Source: a virus
Direction: 5' to 3' (one strand)
Virus record (IMG/VR): IMGVR_UViG_3300046522_000170
Location: 1 to 34,007 of that record
Length of the DNA stretch: 34,007 nucleotides
Positions 1 through 7,652 of this stretch are shown here, in pieces. The notes beneath the pieces are model-generated. The model saw only the letters and a program-made list of their open reading frames with translations, was not told the origin of the DNA and searched no databases. Position numbers and translations under genes: made by a program. The first letter of the stretch is position 1. Each line of letters starts with the position of its first letter.

Positions 1-44
1 CACCGAGCTGTTTTGTGCTGGGCCTGAAAATCGGCCAAAACCCT

Positions 45-101
45 TGGTGCCCGGAGCCGGAATCGAACCGGCATGGGGTTGCCCCCGGCGGATTTTAAGT
101 C
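45..101 (-). other. attL: 3' fragment of tRNA-Leu(TAA)
   Basis: Read on the minus strand, this stretch carries an anticodon loop CTTAAAA, the 3' anticodon strand, a long class II variable arm, a T arm with GGTTCGATTCC, the acceptor 3' strand and CCA. The bases upstream (from 102 rightwards) do not form the 5' anticodon strand, D arm or 5' acceptor strand, so the tRNA is only its 3' part. The integrase starts its 3' end about 90 bases away. This is the pattern of phage integration into the 3' end of a tRNA gene; the intact tRNA should be at the other prophage end. Bases 1-44 are bacterial flank and 102-194 hold no gene that I can see, probably arm-type integrase sites. Confidence 0.8.
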
Positions 102-194
102 ACCTGCATATGCGCAAGTGACTGATTCTATAGGGCCTGTGCAGGACTGAAATGCACACTTCCGACGCATCCACTGCACAAAAGCTGCACCGAT

Positions 195-1124
195 TTACGC
201 CAGCTTTTTGATGGCCTCGGCGAGGTGATCCGGCGCCAGATGCGCGTACCGCCGCGTCATCGCCATGGAGCTGTGGCCCAGCACCTCCGACACCGTGTGC
301 AGCGACACGCCGGCCTGCACCAGCCACGACGCGCACGTGTGCCTCAGATCGTGCCAGCGCACATGCTGCAGCCCGCACGCCTCGCGCGCCTTGGCCCATG
401 AATCGCGCACCTGGTCGTCGGACACCCCCAGCGGCAGCCGCGCGGCAATACCCAGCACTCGAGGGTGCAGCGGCACCAGCTGCAGGGTCTTCGTCTTGCT
501 GGTTCGGTCCAGGTGGAGGAACCCGCCGCGCACCTCGTGGGCGGTCAGCCGCAGCAGGTGGCCACGCCGAATGCCGGTGTACGCCGCCAGCCGCACGTAG
601 TCGCCCGCCGCCGGGTTGGGGCAGGCCCTCGCCAGCGCTTCGACCTGCTCGGTCGTCAGGAACGTCTCGCGCGGCTTCTCGGGCAGCAAGGCGATCACCG
701 CAGGCCGCTCCAGCCACCCCCATTCCCGCCACGCCATCCGCGTCACCTGGCGCAGGATGCGGCCCTTGTGGTTGACCGTTGCCGGCGCCTTTCCGATCTC
801 GGCCGCCTTGATCTCGGCCCAGACCTGCGACACCTCCGACAGCTTCCGCCCGGCGATGTACGGGAACAGTGCCCGGACGTGCGCAGCGGTCTTCACCGCC
901 GAGCGCAGCCGCGGAACGTGGTCCACCATCCACTTCTTCACCGCATCGGCGATCAGTCTTTCCGGCTGGCGACCAGCCGCAATGTCCCGGACCGAGGCGA
1001 GCATCTTGCGCTCGTACTCTTTGGCGTCCTTGAACGACCAATGCCGAGAAGACTTGCGAGCTGTTCGTCCGCCGATGCTGACGGTAACTTGGTAGTGTCC
1101 ATTGGGACGCTTGGTGACGGGCAT
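195..1124 (-). CDS. int: Tyrosine recombinase integrase
   Basis: A 309-residue site-specific recombinase that would integrate and excise the phage at the neighbouring tRNA-Leu site. The C-terminal catalytic domain shows the first Arg in TGIRRGHLLRL, the HDLRHTCASW box (H-x-x-R), and LGHSS followed by the Tyr nucleophile in TRRYAHL. The N-terminal part (PNGHYQVTVSIGGR) resembles the arm-binding region of phage integrases. The start at 1124 is chosen because AAGGTAAGGAC precedes that ATG; the frame stays open upstream to 1259, but that extension overlaps the excisionase out of frame and reads like non-coding residues. Last gene of the leftward early operon. Function is secure; only the start is slightly uncertain. 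Confidence 0.95.
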   Translation of the reverse strand: MPVTKRPNGHYQVTVSIGGRTARKSSRHWSFKDAKEYERKMLASVRDIAAGRQPERLIADAVKKWMVDHVPRLRSAVKTAAHVRALFPYIAGRKLSEVSQVWAEIKAAEIGKAPATVNHKGRILRQVTRMAWREWGWLERPAVIALLPEKPRETFLTTEQVEALARACPNPAAGDYVRLAAYTGIRRGHLLRLTAHEVRGGFLHLDRTSKTKTLQLVPLHPRVLGIAARLPLGVSDDQVRDSWAKAREACGLQHVRWHDLRHTCASWLVQAGVSLHTVSEVLGHSSMAMTRRYAHLAPDHLAEAIKKLA

Positions 1125-1312
1125 GTCCTTACCTTGCATTTTGCCCACCAGGCATTCAGGTCGGCGGGGTGAATTCTGTCGGATTTTGGACCCTGACCGA
1201 GCCGGCAGGCGGCCAGCTCGCCGGCATCGATAGCGCGGCGCAGGGTCTTCGTGGAGCACTCGCAGCGGTCGGCCGCCTGCGCCAGGGTCATCAGTTTTTC
1301 AGCTGCCGACAC
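953..1312 (-). CDS. xis: Excisionase-like MerR/AlpA-type HTH protein
   Basis: Residues 6-58 form a winged-helix DNA-binding domain of the excisionase/HTH_17 type (TLAQAADRCECSTKTLRRAI, then a basic wing and HPADLNAWW). It probably directs excision with the integrase immediately downstream. The GTG at 1312 is chosen because AAAGGAGG lies six bases upstream; this gives 119 residues. After about residue 62 the sequence (TCPSPSVPMDTTK...) runs for 172 bases out of frame across the start of int and loses domain character. This tail is longer than usual for such small proteins. Its start overlaps the end of the preceding 68-aa gene. Confidence 0.8.
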   Translation of the reverse strand: MSAAEKLMTLAQAADRCECSTKTLRRAIDAGELAACRLGQGPKSDRIHPADLNAWWAKCKVRTCPSPSVPMDTTKLPSASADEQLASLLGIGRSRTPKSTSARCSPRSGTLRLVASRKD

Positions 1313-1505
1313 GGCAACCCTCCTTTCGCCCACCAGCGTGGGCCATGATCTTCTCGGCCCCGGCCATGTCGCCCCGGGCCAGCGCCTGCAGCGCCAACCC
1401 GCGCGCCGCCCACTGCTGGGCTGCGGCCGTGCCGAGCTTCGCCGGATCCCGGCCCGACAAGCGGGCCAGGTCCATGCCGATTTCGTGGTGGTTGGGCTGC
1501 AGCAT
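1299..1505 (-). CDS. Small phage protein (68 aa), unknown
   Basis: A 68-residue protein whose ATG overlaps the methyltransferase stop as ATGA, so it is probably translated by reinitiation. It is predicted helical (ARLSGRDPAKLGTAAAQQW, then LALQALARGDMAGAEKIMA), without membrane segments or recognisable motifs. Its stop lies 14 bases inside the excisionase start. I do not recognise a family. Being wedged between the methyltransferase and xis with coupled translation supports it as a real gene. Confidence 0.6.
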   Translation of the reverse strand: MLQPNHHEIGMDLARLSGRDPAKLGTAAAQQWAARGLALQALARGDMAGAEKIMAHAGGRKEGCRVGS

Positions 1506-3487
1506 CAGGCCGCCTCTGCCAACGGCATTGCCACCGGGTCAAGATTGGCCTCGGCCAATGCGCGCAGCGGCGGGGGGCTGACGCTGTTGCCCACCATGCG
1601 CACCGCGGCGCTGGTGGTGAGCGGCGTCCCGTTGGCGGTGCGATCGATGATGTAGCCCACGGGGAAGCCCTGCGCCCGGTACAGCTCGTGCGGCTTGAGC
1701 ATGCGCAGGCCGATATCCACGATGACGTAGGGCGTGCCTCTGATCACCACCGTGACCAGCGCCAGTCGGTCCCTGGTGGTGACGGTGTCGACCGGATCGG
1801 CGAGGCTCGGTACGTTGGCGCCGGTGCCGTAGTACTTCACCAAGAAGGCGGCCACACGCAGCGCACCGGCCTCCTGCTCTGGGCTGAGGGTGCATTCCAC
1901 AAGGGTCTGGTTGCCCGCGCTGGTTATCGTCGGCACCTGGTCTGCGACGCCTGCGCCGCAATGCGCGCTGGTGTTGGTCATCAGGTGCGCGGTTACCAGG
2001 CGCTGCTGGCTGCCGCTGGCGGTGATGGTGCTGACCGGGTCGCGGGCATCGTTGCCGGCACCCTGATAGAACCCTCCGTTGGCCTGCTCAAGGAAGGCCG
2101 TCGCCAGTGCGTGGTGCTCGCCCTGCGCAGCGATTGTGGACAGCGGCTGCTGCGGATCTGCGCCTGCCATGTTGTTTCGCAGGGTGACCAGGCTTGCTGC
2201 GGAAAGGCCGAGAGCATGCGCGGCACCAGCCGGACGCGCCGCACCGGCGCCGGAGGTGATGGTCGGCACAGGCTCAGTTGCGGGGGTGCCGATGCTGTCG
2301 CCTCGGAATTTGACCAGGTGCGGCGCCACCAGCGCTGTGTCCGCCTTGGTCGTCATGGTGTAGAGCGGTTCGCCACCCGAACGCGGCTCCGACTGCCCGG
2401 CGCGGCCGCCGACGCCGGCAAGGATCGGAGTGACCACCGAAAAGTGGCCGCCCTTGACCCCGGCGCATACCGTGCGGAGGGGCTCGTCGCCGGCCATGGT
2501 GCGCTGGTTGCTCGCATTGGCATGCTCCGCGATGAAGGCGGCTGCGGCGATGCTGTTGTCGCTGCAAGTCGCCGGCGCCGGTACGACGAACGGGTCAGCG
2601 GCCTGCAGCACATGGCGCATCACACCCTTTGCGACCCGTCGCATGGTGGCGTCTGCGAGGTCGCGCTTACGGCCGAAGATGGACGGGCAGGGGATGCTGA
2701 AGTCCAGGCAGTCGGCGGCGCTGACGCGGCGCTGCTGGCCAGACGCGGTGCCGTGGGTGGGCGCTGGCCACACGATCGCCTCGCCATCCCGGCGGCCCAG
2801 CAGGAACAGCCGCTCGCGGCTGGTGCCGGCGCCGTAATCGCTGGCGATCAGCTTGCGCCATTCGACCTGGTAGCCCTTTGAGCGCAGCGCCGCGACGAAC
2901 TGCAGCCATGTGCGGCCTTTGTGGCGCTTGTCCGGCACCAGCTGCTGGTTGCTGATCGGGACCTGCTCGCCGCGCTCGGCTACGGTGCCGTCCATCTTCA
3001 GTACTCGCCCGGTCTTCTTGCAGCGCTTCGCGACCAGTGGCCCCCACGTCAGGATCTGCCAGACGTTCTCCAGGCTGATGATGCGCGGCGCATTGCCAGT
3101 GCGCGCCAGCTGCCCGACCCACTTCAGCACCACCCACGACAGAGCGCGGGTCTTCCGGCTGCGCGGCTGGCCGCCCTTGGCCTGGCTAAAGTGGGTGCAG
3201 TCCGGCGAAGCATGGAACCAGCCGACTGCTCGGCCGGCGACGTCCACGCACGGGTCCGCGTGCCAGATGTCCTCGCGGTGGTGCTGGGTGAGCGGGTGGT
3301 TCGCCGCGTGCATACCGATCGCAAGCTCGTCGTGGTTGTAGGCCAGGGCAGGGTCGATGCCCAGTGCCTGCTTCAGGCCCTCGCTGGCCCCGCCGCCGCC
3401 GGCGAAGAGGTCGACCACGATTTCACCGGGGCGCAGGCGCGAGCGCTGCGGGGCGGGGAAGTTGAAGGAGCGGGAGCCGTCAGCCAT
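1505..3487 (-). CDS. C5 cytosine DNA methyltransferase with repeated recognition region
   Basis: A 660-residue DNA (cytosine-5) methyltransferase, expected to transfer a methyl group from S-adenosylmethionine to cytosine in phage or host DNA. Motif I is DLFAGGGGASEGL (about 26-38); the catalytic Cys is in SPDCTHFS (Cys97), ENV is at 140-142 and RERLFLLG at 224-231. Motifs IX/X are near the C-terminus (LYRAQGFPVGYI and VGNSVSPPP). Between about 335 and 572 there are seven copies of a unit of the form (D/E)PxxTITxx, usually followed by ALV or RLV. This makes the protein much longer than common single-target enzymes. ATG 3487 has AAGGA upstream. No restriction endonuclease gene is adjacent, so it is probably an orphan anti-restriction or regulatory enzyme. 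Confidence 0.95.
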   Translation of the reverse strand: MADGSRSFNFPAPQRSRLRPGEIVVDLFAGGGGASEGLKQALGIDPALAYNHDELAIGMHAANHPLTQHHREDIWHADPCVDVAGRAVGWFHASPDCTHFSQAKGGQPRSRKTRALSWVVLKWVGQLARTGNAPRIISLENVWQILTWGPLVAKRCKKTGRVLKMDGTVAERGEQVPISNQQLVPDKRHKGRTWLQFVAALRSKGYQVEWRKLIASDYGAGTSRERLFLLGRRDGEAIVWPAPTHGTASGQQRRVSAADCLDFSIPCPSIFGRKRDLADATMRRVAKGVMRHVLQAADPFVVPAPATCSDNSIAAAAFIAEHANASNQRTMAGDEPLRTVCAGVKGGHFSVVTPILAGVGGRAGQSEPRSGGEPLYTMTTKADTALVAPHLVKFRGDSIGTPATEPVPTITSGAGAARPAGAAHALGLSAASLVTLRNNMAGADPQQPLSTIAAQGEHHALATAFLEQANGGFYQGAGNDARDPVSTITASGSQQRLVTAHLMTNTSAHCGAGVADQVPTITSAGNQTLVECTLSPEQEAGALRVAAFLVKYYGTGANVPSLADPVDTVTTRDRLALVTVVIRGTPYVIVDIGLRMLKPHELYRAQGFPVGYIIDRTANGTPLTTSAAVRMVGNSVSPPPLRALAEANLDPVAMPLAEAA

Positions 3488-4643
3488 TGTTGGAGTCCTT
3501 GTTTTCGGGGCGAACCTGGGTGCGAAGGTCGCGCGGCGGCTGGATGTTCCCCACCCCCGTCCCTGCATCGCGCCCGTCGATCAGGGCCAGCAGGCGGTCA
3601 CGCTTCTGCTCTGCGGCCAGGTATTCGTCGTAGGTCATCAGATCGCCCTGCCACTCCGCATGGGCACGCAGGCACTCATGGATCACCGAGTCGCGGAACT
3701 GCCCAAGGTCGATGCCCTGCGCGGGCGGGGCGGCGTAGAGCAGGCTTCCACGTTTGAGGCCGTGGCGCTCCACCATCGGCGCAATCGGACCCGACCCCGC
3801 CCACAGCAGGGTGAAGTCAGACCCGACCACGGCCACTGCCTCCTGCGCCCCCGGCTGGCAGGCGGCGAGGGCCTCACGCTCTATGACTGCGCGCTTGATT
3901 TCGTCCAGCCCATGCAGGTAGTCGCTGATCTGCTGCGGAGTCGGGACTACCCGCTGGCGGGCGGCGAGGGCAGGGATTGGGTCGTCCTCCATAACGACGG
4001 CTTCCAGTTGCGCCGAAACAATGGCTTCAAGGTCGTTGACGTTGATGCAAACCGTATCGGCATGATCGGGGTCGCTGGGTTCGGATTCGCAGCAGTTCCT
4101 CACGATCAAAGCGACCAGCTGTGTCCGATCAACCTGCACCTCCCCAACCTGCTGCTTGCCAGTTGCGGCGAGGGCGGCAAGGAGATTCACGGTGTGATTG
4201 CACTCGTTGCAAACGGCGATAGGTTCGCCAGCGTTCCAGTGAATGACAAAGCACCCGCAGCAATGCGGCTCGCGCTCATGGTTGATCCAGGTGCCAAATG
4301 CCATATTCACATCGCCCAGCTCTCCGGAATTTCCGGACACCTCGCTCAGCTCTGCGGGCTGCGGGTGGAGGTAGACTTTTGTCCCGGGCTGGATTGGGGC
4401 GGGCGACTGGAACTGCACCATGAATCCGCCAAAGTTCATTGGCGAGTAGTACGACACGGTGAATGCTTCCGCCTGCGCCACCGGCACCCCCTCGCCCTGG
4501 AGGTGGGGTAGGGCTGCTTCGAGGGCTGCACGCGCTTCTTTCTCGCACTCGTGCCGATAGTCTTTCTTGCCAGTGACGTACCCGTGATAGATGACGGCAC
4601 ACGCAGCCTCAACCGCCGCCTCACTGATCTTGTTATCGCCCAT
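3480..4643 (-). CDS. Large unknown early protein with zinc-ribbon-like cysteines
   Basis: A 387-residue soluble protein of unknown function. It looks mosaic. Residues 1-50 are helical (ARAALEAALPHLQ). A middle part holds a possible zinc site, CCGC at 128-131 and CNEC at 145-148. A C-terminal part (DSVIHECLRAHAEWQGD, then MTYDEYLAAEQKRDRLLALI) looks like an independent helical module of the kind swapped among phage early proteins. Its start overlaps the end of the gene before it, and GGGAGAGGG precedes the ATG at 4643. It ends 8 bases into the methyltransferase start. No catalytic motif is visible, so I assign no function. Confidence 0.7.
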   Translation of the reverse strand: MGDNKISEAAVEAACAVIYHGYVTGKKDYRHECEKEARAALEAALPHLQGEGVPVAQAEAFTVSYYSPMNFGGFMVQFQSPAPIQPGTKVYLHPQPAELSEVSGNSGELGDVNMAFGTWINHEREPHCCGCFVIHWNAGEPIAVCNECNHTVNLLAALAATGKQQVGEVQVDRTQLVALIVRNCCESEPSDPDHADTVCINVNDLEAIVSAQLEAVVMEDDPIPALAARQRVVPTPQQISDYLHGLDEIKRAVIEREALAACQPGAQEAVAVVGSDFTLLWAGSGPIAPMVERHGLKRGSLLYAAPPAQGIDLGQFRDSVIHECLRAHAEWQGDLMTYDEYLAAEQKRDRLLALIDGRDAGTGVGNIQPPRDLRTQVRPENKDSNNG

Positions 4644-4953
4644 TTCCCTCTCCCAGCAAGTAGTTCGTGTCGATCTGCCAGCCAGCCTCGCGGGCGGCGA
4701 TCAGGCGGATTTCGTTGGCGTCGAACTCGTCCAGCTCCAGAGCGGTGATGGCGAGCTCTACGTGGTGCGGTTGCAGGTGGCGGTCGGTGCGCTGGAACAC
4801 GCGCCAGACGCTGAAGGCTTGGCAGCCCCACACGCCGGCCAGCCACTTCAGGTCGTGCCGCGCTTCGTGCAAGTGCCGGCGCAGGGTGTCCCGAGCGGTG
4901 ATGTGCGCGGGTGCTGCGCGGCGCAGACTGGACTTCCCTGCGAAAGCCTTCAT
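4633..4953 (-). CDS. Unknown early protein (106 aa)
   Basis: A 106-residue basic protein with an Arg/His-rich N-terminus (LRRHLHEARHDLKWLAGVW) and a helical C-terminal half. The stretch FSVWRVFQRTDRHLQPHHVE could be a helix-turn-helix, but the match is weak. Its ATG overlaps the stop of the upstream gene (ATGA), and it overlaps the next gene by 11 bases. No family is recognised. Confidence 0.6.
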   Translation of the reverse strand: MKAFAGKSSLRRAAPAHITARDTLRRHLHEARHDLKWLAGVWGCQAFSVWRVFQRTDRHLQPHHVELAITALELDEFDANEIRLIAAREAGWQIDTNYLLGEGNGR

Positions 4954-5135
4954 GCAGCCACCTGCATAGCCGCCAGCCGCTCCAGGCGCTCGGCCTCGGC
5001 GTTGAGGTAGTCGTAGCGCTCCTGGGCGGTGAAGTAGCCCTGATCGCCCGAGGTGAGCGCGAACTGCGCGGCCTCGCGGTGCTTGGCTGCCAGTACCGCC
5101 GGGTCGTGGTCGAAGATGTCGAGCTGGTTTTGCAT
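4950..5135 (-). CDS. Small unknown protein (61 aa)
   Basis: A 61-residue acidic, helical protein (MQNQLDIFDHDPAVLAAKHR...). The ATG at 5135 is preceded by CGGAG at a good distance; the frame is open further upstream, but the extra residues are low-complexity and have no ribosome site. It follows the exonuclease after an 85-base gap containing a hairpin and is coupled to the next gene by ATGA. Function unknown. Confidence 0.65.
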   Translation of the reverse strand: MQNQLDIFDHDPAVLAAKHREAAQFALTSGDQGYFTAQERYDYLNAEAERLERLAAMQVAA

Positions 5136-5191
5136 GCTGGACTCCGTGGATGAGGTTGCCGGCTTGGGGAACCCGGGTGGCGCGGGTGGCG

Positions 5192-5212
5192 CTGCCCGTG
5201 GGGAGCGGGCAG
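5192..5212. repeat. Inverted repeat between exonuclease and 61-aa gene
   Basis: Perfect 7-bp stem (CTGCCCG / CGGGCAG) with a 7-base loop, in the only gap of this size inside the leftward operon (5136-5220). There is no T run after it on either strand, so it is more likely an mRNA processing or stabilising hairpin than a terminator. Confidence 0.4.
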
Positions 5213-5220
5213 CTGGGGAG

Positions 5221-5991
5221 TTAGGCTGCGAGCGGCTGCTGCAGCTGGTGGTGGAAGGTGTCGACCAGCTCGGCGAAGGCGCGCAGGTCCTGCTCCATGG
5301 CGGCGATGAACGCGTCATCGCGCTGGAACACGCGCCACCACAGGTGCCGGTCGCAGTTGACCAGGGCGGGGCAGTACAGGCCGACGTGCCATTCCTTCCG
5401 GCCCGTGATCCACATGCAGCCCTGTACCTGCTCGAAGATCGCGCTGGCGTCGTTGTCGATGTGGAAGGAGCGCAGCAGGGCCGGGTCTGTGAAACACTTG
5501 TACTCAGAGCCGCTGTCGTCGCCGATTAGGCCGTCAGCCGACGCCCCGAACACGCCGTCATCGGTCAGCACGAAACCGGCACGCTTCACGATCAGGCCGG
5601 ACTGCACCTCATGCTCGGCGCGCGCCATCGGCTCCAGGTCGTGGCCGCGCTTCATGGCCCACGTCTGGAATCCTTCGTCCAGCGGCTCGCCGTTGATCCG
5701 CTCGACAGCCAGGCGGAATGCGTAGTTCTTGGCCTCCTCGCTGTAGTCGCCGACCGGTTCGCCGCGCAGAGCTTTTTCGATGATCGCGGACTTGGGCTGC
5801 ACCTTGTAGCCAGCGTGTTCTGCCGCAACCTTCGGCGTGTTGCCAGCCAGCACCGCGTCCACATAGGCCCGCTGGCGCTCGTCCAGCTCGCCGACACGCT
5901 TCCGGGCGATGCCGAACATGCTGGCGGTAATCACGCCTGCCCTGGCATTCAGCCAGGCATCGCTCCCTTGCTCGCAGGTAATGACGCGCAT
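5221..5991 (-). CDS. YqaJ/lambda Exo-family recombination exonuclease
   Basis: A 256-residue nuclease of the lambda exonuclease/YqaJ fold. It should resect DNA ends 5'-3' to make single strands for the RecT annealing protein encoded just before it. Visible signature: WLNARAGVITAS near the N-terminus, Glu120 in RGHDLEPMARAEHE, Asp153 in SADGLIG and E163-x-K165 in SEYKC. A later Gln-containing helix (IFEQVQGCMWITG) is followed by EWHVGLY. Residues about 35-80 look like an insertion compared with compact YqaJ proteins. ATG 5991 overlaps the recT stop (ATGA), so the pair is made together. Confidence 0.92.
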   Translation of the reverse strand: MRVITCEQGSDAWLNARAGVITASMFGIARKRVGELDERQRAYVDAVLAGNTPKVAAEHAGYKVQPKSAIIEKALRGEPVGDYSEEAKNYAFRLAVERINGEPLDEGFQTWAMKRGHDLEPMARAEHEVQSGLIVKRAGFVLTDDGVFGASADGLIGDDSGSEYKCFTDPALLRSFHIDNDASAIFEQVQGCMWITGRKEWHVGLYCPALVNCDRHLWWRVFQRDDAFIAAMEQDLRAFAELVDTFHHQLQQPLAA

Positions 5992-6914
5992 CAGACGACA
6001 TCCTCTGCGCCGGCCTTCTCGGCCGCAGCCTTGAGGACTTCGTGGGCAGCCTGGCCGACCATCTTCCGCTCGGCAGCCGAGAGCGCCTTCCAAGCAGCCT
6101 CGTAGGCCTCCATGCCGCCCGTGGCAATGTCCTGCAGTCGCAGATACAGCGCGTCACGCTCAGGGCTGTCGGCCGGCGGTGGCAGCGCCCCACGCTGAAC
6201 CGGCTGGCCCACAAGGGTTTCCAAGCCCTCGCCGGTTTCGGTGTTGAGGTGGTGGATAGCGGTGGCCAGACGCTCGGTCTTCGGCCAATACTTGTATTCA
6301 CGCTTGACCACCGTCTTCTTCGCCATCTCGCCCCAATCGGTAAGCCACGGGCACGATGTCTTCTTCGCGATGTACGCCTTCCAGGCAGCGGAGCGGTCGC
6401 GAATGGCGTTGACCGCATCGACAGGCATCGCCCCGGTCAGGTAGTCGCCGTCGGCGGTCTTCACCACCACATAGACGCCCACCACCTCTCCTCGTTCCTT
6501 TGCGAACGGTTCCCGCAGGTGGGTCGGCTGTTGGTCTACTCCGTTGAGCCTGAAGGTGTCGGCCTCGTAGACCAGCTCCGCCTGCCCCCAGCGGATAGAC
6601 CCTGAGTCGATGGCGATGTGCAGCAGGCCCATGTAGCTGATGTCCAGGCAAATCTTGCCGTCGCGCGGCACCAGGTACGCCTGCTTCTTTGCCGGGTTCA
6701 GACTGATGCCGATGGCCGCGATGTTCACGACAGCGGCAATGAGCGAATCGCGGTTCTGCCGCGCGATCTTCATCGCGAAATCGTTGTTGTAGAGCGCCTG
6801 CAGGGCGAACTCGCACTCGCGGTCGAAGTTGATGGAGCGGTCGGTCAGAACCGACGCGAACACGTCCTTCGTGCCGTATACCGAGTCTTCGATGGTCACA
6901 AGCTGGGTAGTCAT
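5991..6914 (-). CDS. recT: RecT single-strand annealing protein
   Basis: A 307-residue RecT-family recombinase that anneals complementary single strands. It shows the family core: FALQALYNNDFAMKIA, LIAAVVNIAAIGISLNPAKK, then QAYLVPRDGKICLDISYMGL, and a later KTVVKREYKYWPK region. The C-terminal ~70 residues are variable, as usual. It is coupled to the exonuclease downstream by ATGA. The start at 6914 lies just after the stop of the 35-aa remnant, whose last codons supply the GAGAG ribosome site. Together these two genes form the phage Red-type recombination pair. Confidence 0.95.
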   Translation of the reverse strand: MTTQLVTIEDSVYGTKDVFASVLTDRSINFDRECEFALQALYNNDFAMKIARQNRDSLIAAVVNIAAIGISLNPAKKQAYLVPRDGKICLDISYMGLLHIAIDSGSIRWGQAELVYEADTFRLNGVDQQPTHLREPFAKERGEVVGVYVVVKTADGDYLTGAMPVDAVNAIRDRSAAWKAYIAKKTSCPWLTDWGEMAKKTVVKREYKYWPKTERLATAIHHLNTETGEGLETLVGQPVQRGALPPPADSPERDALYLRLQDIATGGMEAYEAAWKALSAAERKMVGQAAHEVLKAAAEKAGAEDVV

Positions 6915-6922
6915 GGCAGCTC

Positions 6923-7030
6923 TCAGTACTTGATGGAAACGGCGCGGATGCGGGCCAGCAGATCGTCCAGGCCGTTGCCGGTGAACACCTCAATGGCGTT
7001 TACGGATTCGATAGGGATCAGGTCGCTCAT
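6923..7030 (-). pseudogene. 35-aa N-terminal remnant of a phage gene upstream of recT
   Basis: The sequence MSDLIPIESVNAIEVFTGNG continues with LDDLLARIRAVSIKY and stops. From memory, the first ~30 residues match the N-terminus of a much longer coiled-coil phage protein usually encoded in front of recT or exonuclease genes, where the sequence runs on into helices rich in Lys and Ala. Here it ends after 35 residues, right at the recT ribosome site. Its ATG still overlaps the upstream stop (ATGA). It is therefore either a deletion remnant kept as a translated leader that couples recT, or a genuine small peptide. The family link is recollection, not a search result. Confidence 0.6.
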
Positions 7031-7284
7031 TGCACATCGTCCTTGTGGAGGTTGATCCGGATCACCGGCGGCGACAGGCGCATCTCGCGGCGTCGTGCCA
7101 GGTGGCGGGTGAAGGAGGGCCAGGCGCGGCGGGTTTCGACCACGGCGCGGTAGGCGAAGAAGGCGATGCCGGCCATTGCGATCAGCACGAAGCTGGCGGC
7201 GTCGGTGCGGAGGGCGCGCATCAGCAGGGCCACGAACAGGCCGACAGCCAGCGCGCAGAAGAACGGGGCGATCAGGTGGCGCAT
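7027..7284 (-). CDS. Small two-TM membrane protein (85 aa)
   Basis: An 85-residue protein with two hydrophobic segments (LIAPFFCALAVGLFVALLM and ASFVLIAMAGIAFFAYR) and then a strongly basic C-terminal tail of about 35 residues, predicted to lie in the cytoplasm. Both ends are coupled to neighbours by ATGA overlaps. Function unknown; small early membrane proteins of this kind sometimes affect host envelope or superinfection, but nothing in the sequence proves that here. Confidence 0.65.
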   Translation of the reverse strand: MRHLIAPFFCALAVGLFVALLMRALRTDAASFVLIAMAGIAFFAYRAVVETRRAWPSFTRHLARRREMRLSPPVIRINLHKDDVQ

Positions 7285-7652
7285 CAGGCTTCTCCCGTGG
7301 CTTTGGCGATGGCGGCATGCGCAGACTCGACGGCCGCATCAAGGCCGCAACCGCACGACGGTACTTCTGCGTTGTTGTAGGAGTCGCTATCACCGCAGCT
7401 GTCTGCATGCGCATGCTCGACATGCGGTAGCAGAAAACGCAGCGCCTCCAGCAGCTCCGGCGCGGCGGCGATCAGGCGGGCGTTGGCCTCGCTGGGCATC
7501 TGCGTCGCTGGGTCAACGATGTCTGCGGCAATTGCCACGTCGTCGGCTAGGGTGCGATTCAGCACGTAGTACTCATCGATTACGAACCCGTGCGGGCTGC
7601 CATGGCCTCCATGGGAAACTCCCCACGGCCCCGGAGTGTGCTTACTGGTCAT
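7284..7652 (-). CDS. HTPGPW-type phage protein (122 aa), unknown
   Basis: A 122-residue protein that begins MTSKHTPGPW and contains EANARLIAAAPELLEALRFL. I recognise this pair of motifs as a widespread phage early protein family of unknown function. A Cys/His-rich patch follows (HVEHAHADSCGDSDS, then PSCGCGLDAA), possibly metal-binding. The ATG at 7652 has AAGGAG eight bases upstream and overlaps the end of the preceding 49-aa gene. The HTPGPW family is found across many phages, so gene reality is well supported. Confidence 0.75.
   Translation of the reverse strand: MTSKHTPGPWGVSHGGHGSPHGFVIDEYYVLNRTLADDVAIAADIVDPATQMPSEANARLIAAAPELLEALRFLLPHVEHAHADSCGDSDSYNNAEVPSCGCGLDAAVESAHAAIAKATGEA

Noticed and set aside
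1-44. GGCC-TGAAAATC-GGCC inverted repeat as a tRNA terminator
   Set aside because: The stem is only four base pairs and there is no clear T run in the right place; it cannot be told from chance.
1688-2881. A 397-codon plus-strand frame opposite the methyltransferase
   Set aside because: The minus strand has all the C5 methyltransferase motifs, and the plus frame reads as composition-driven residues.
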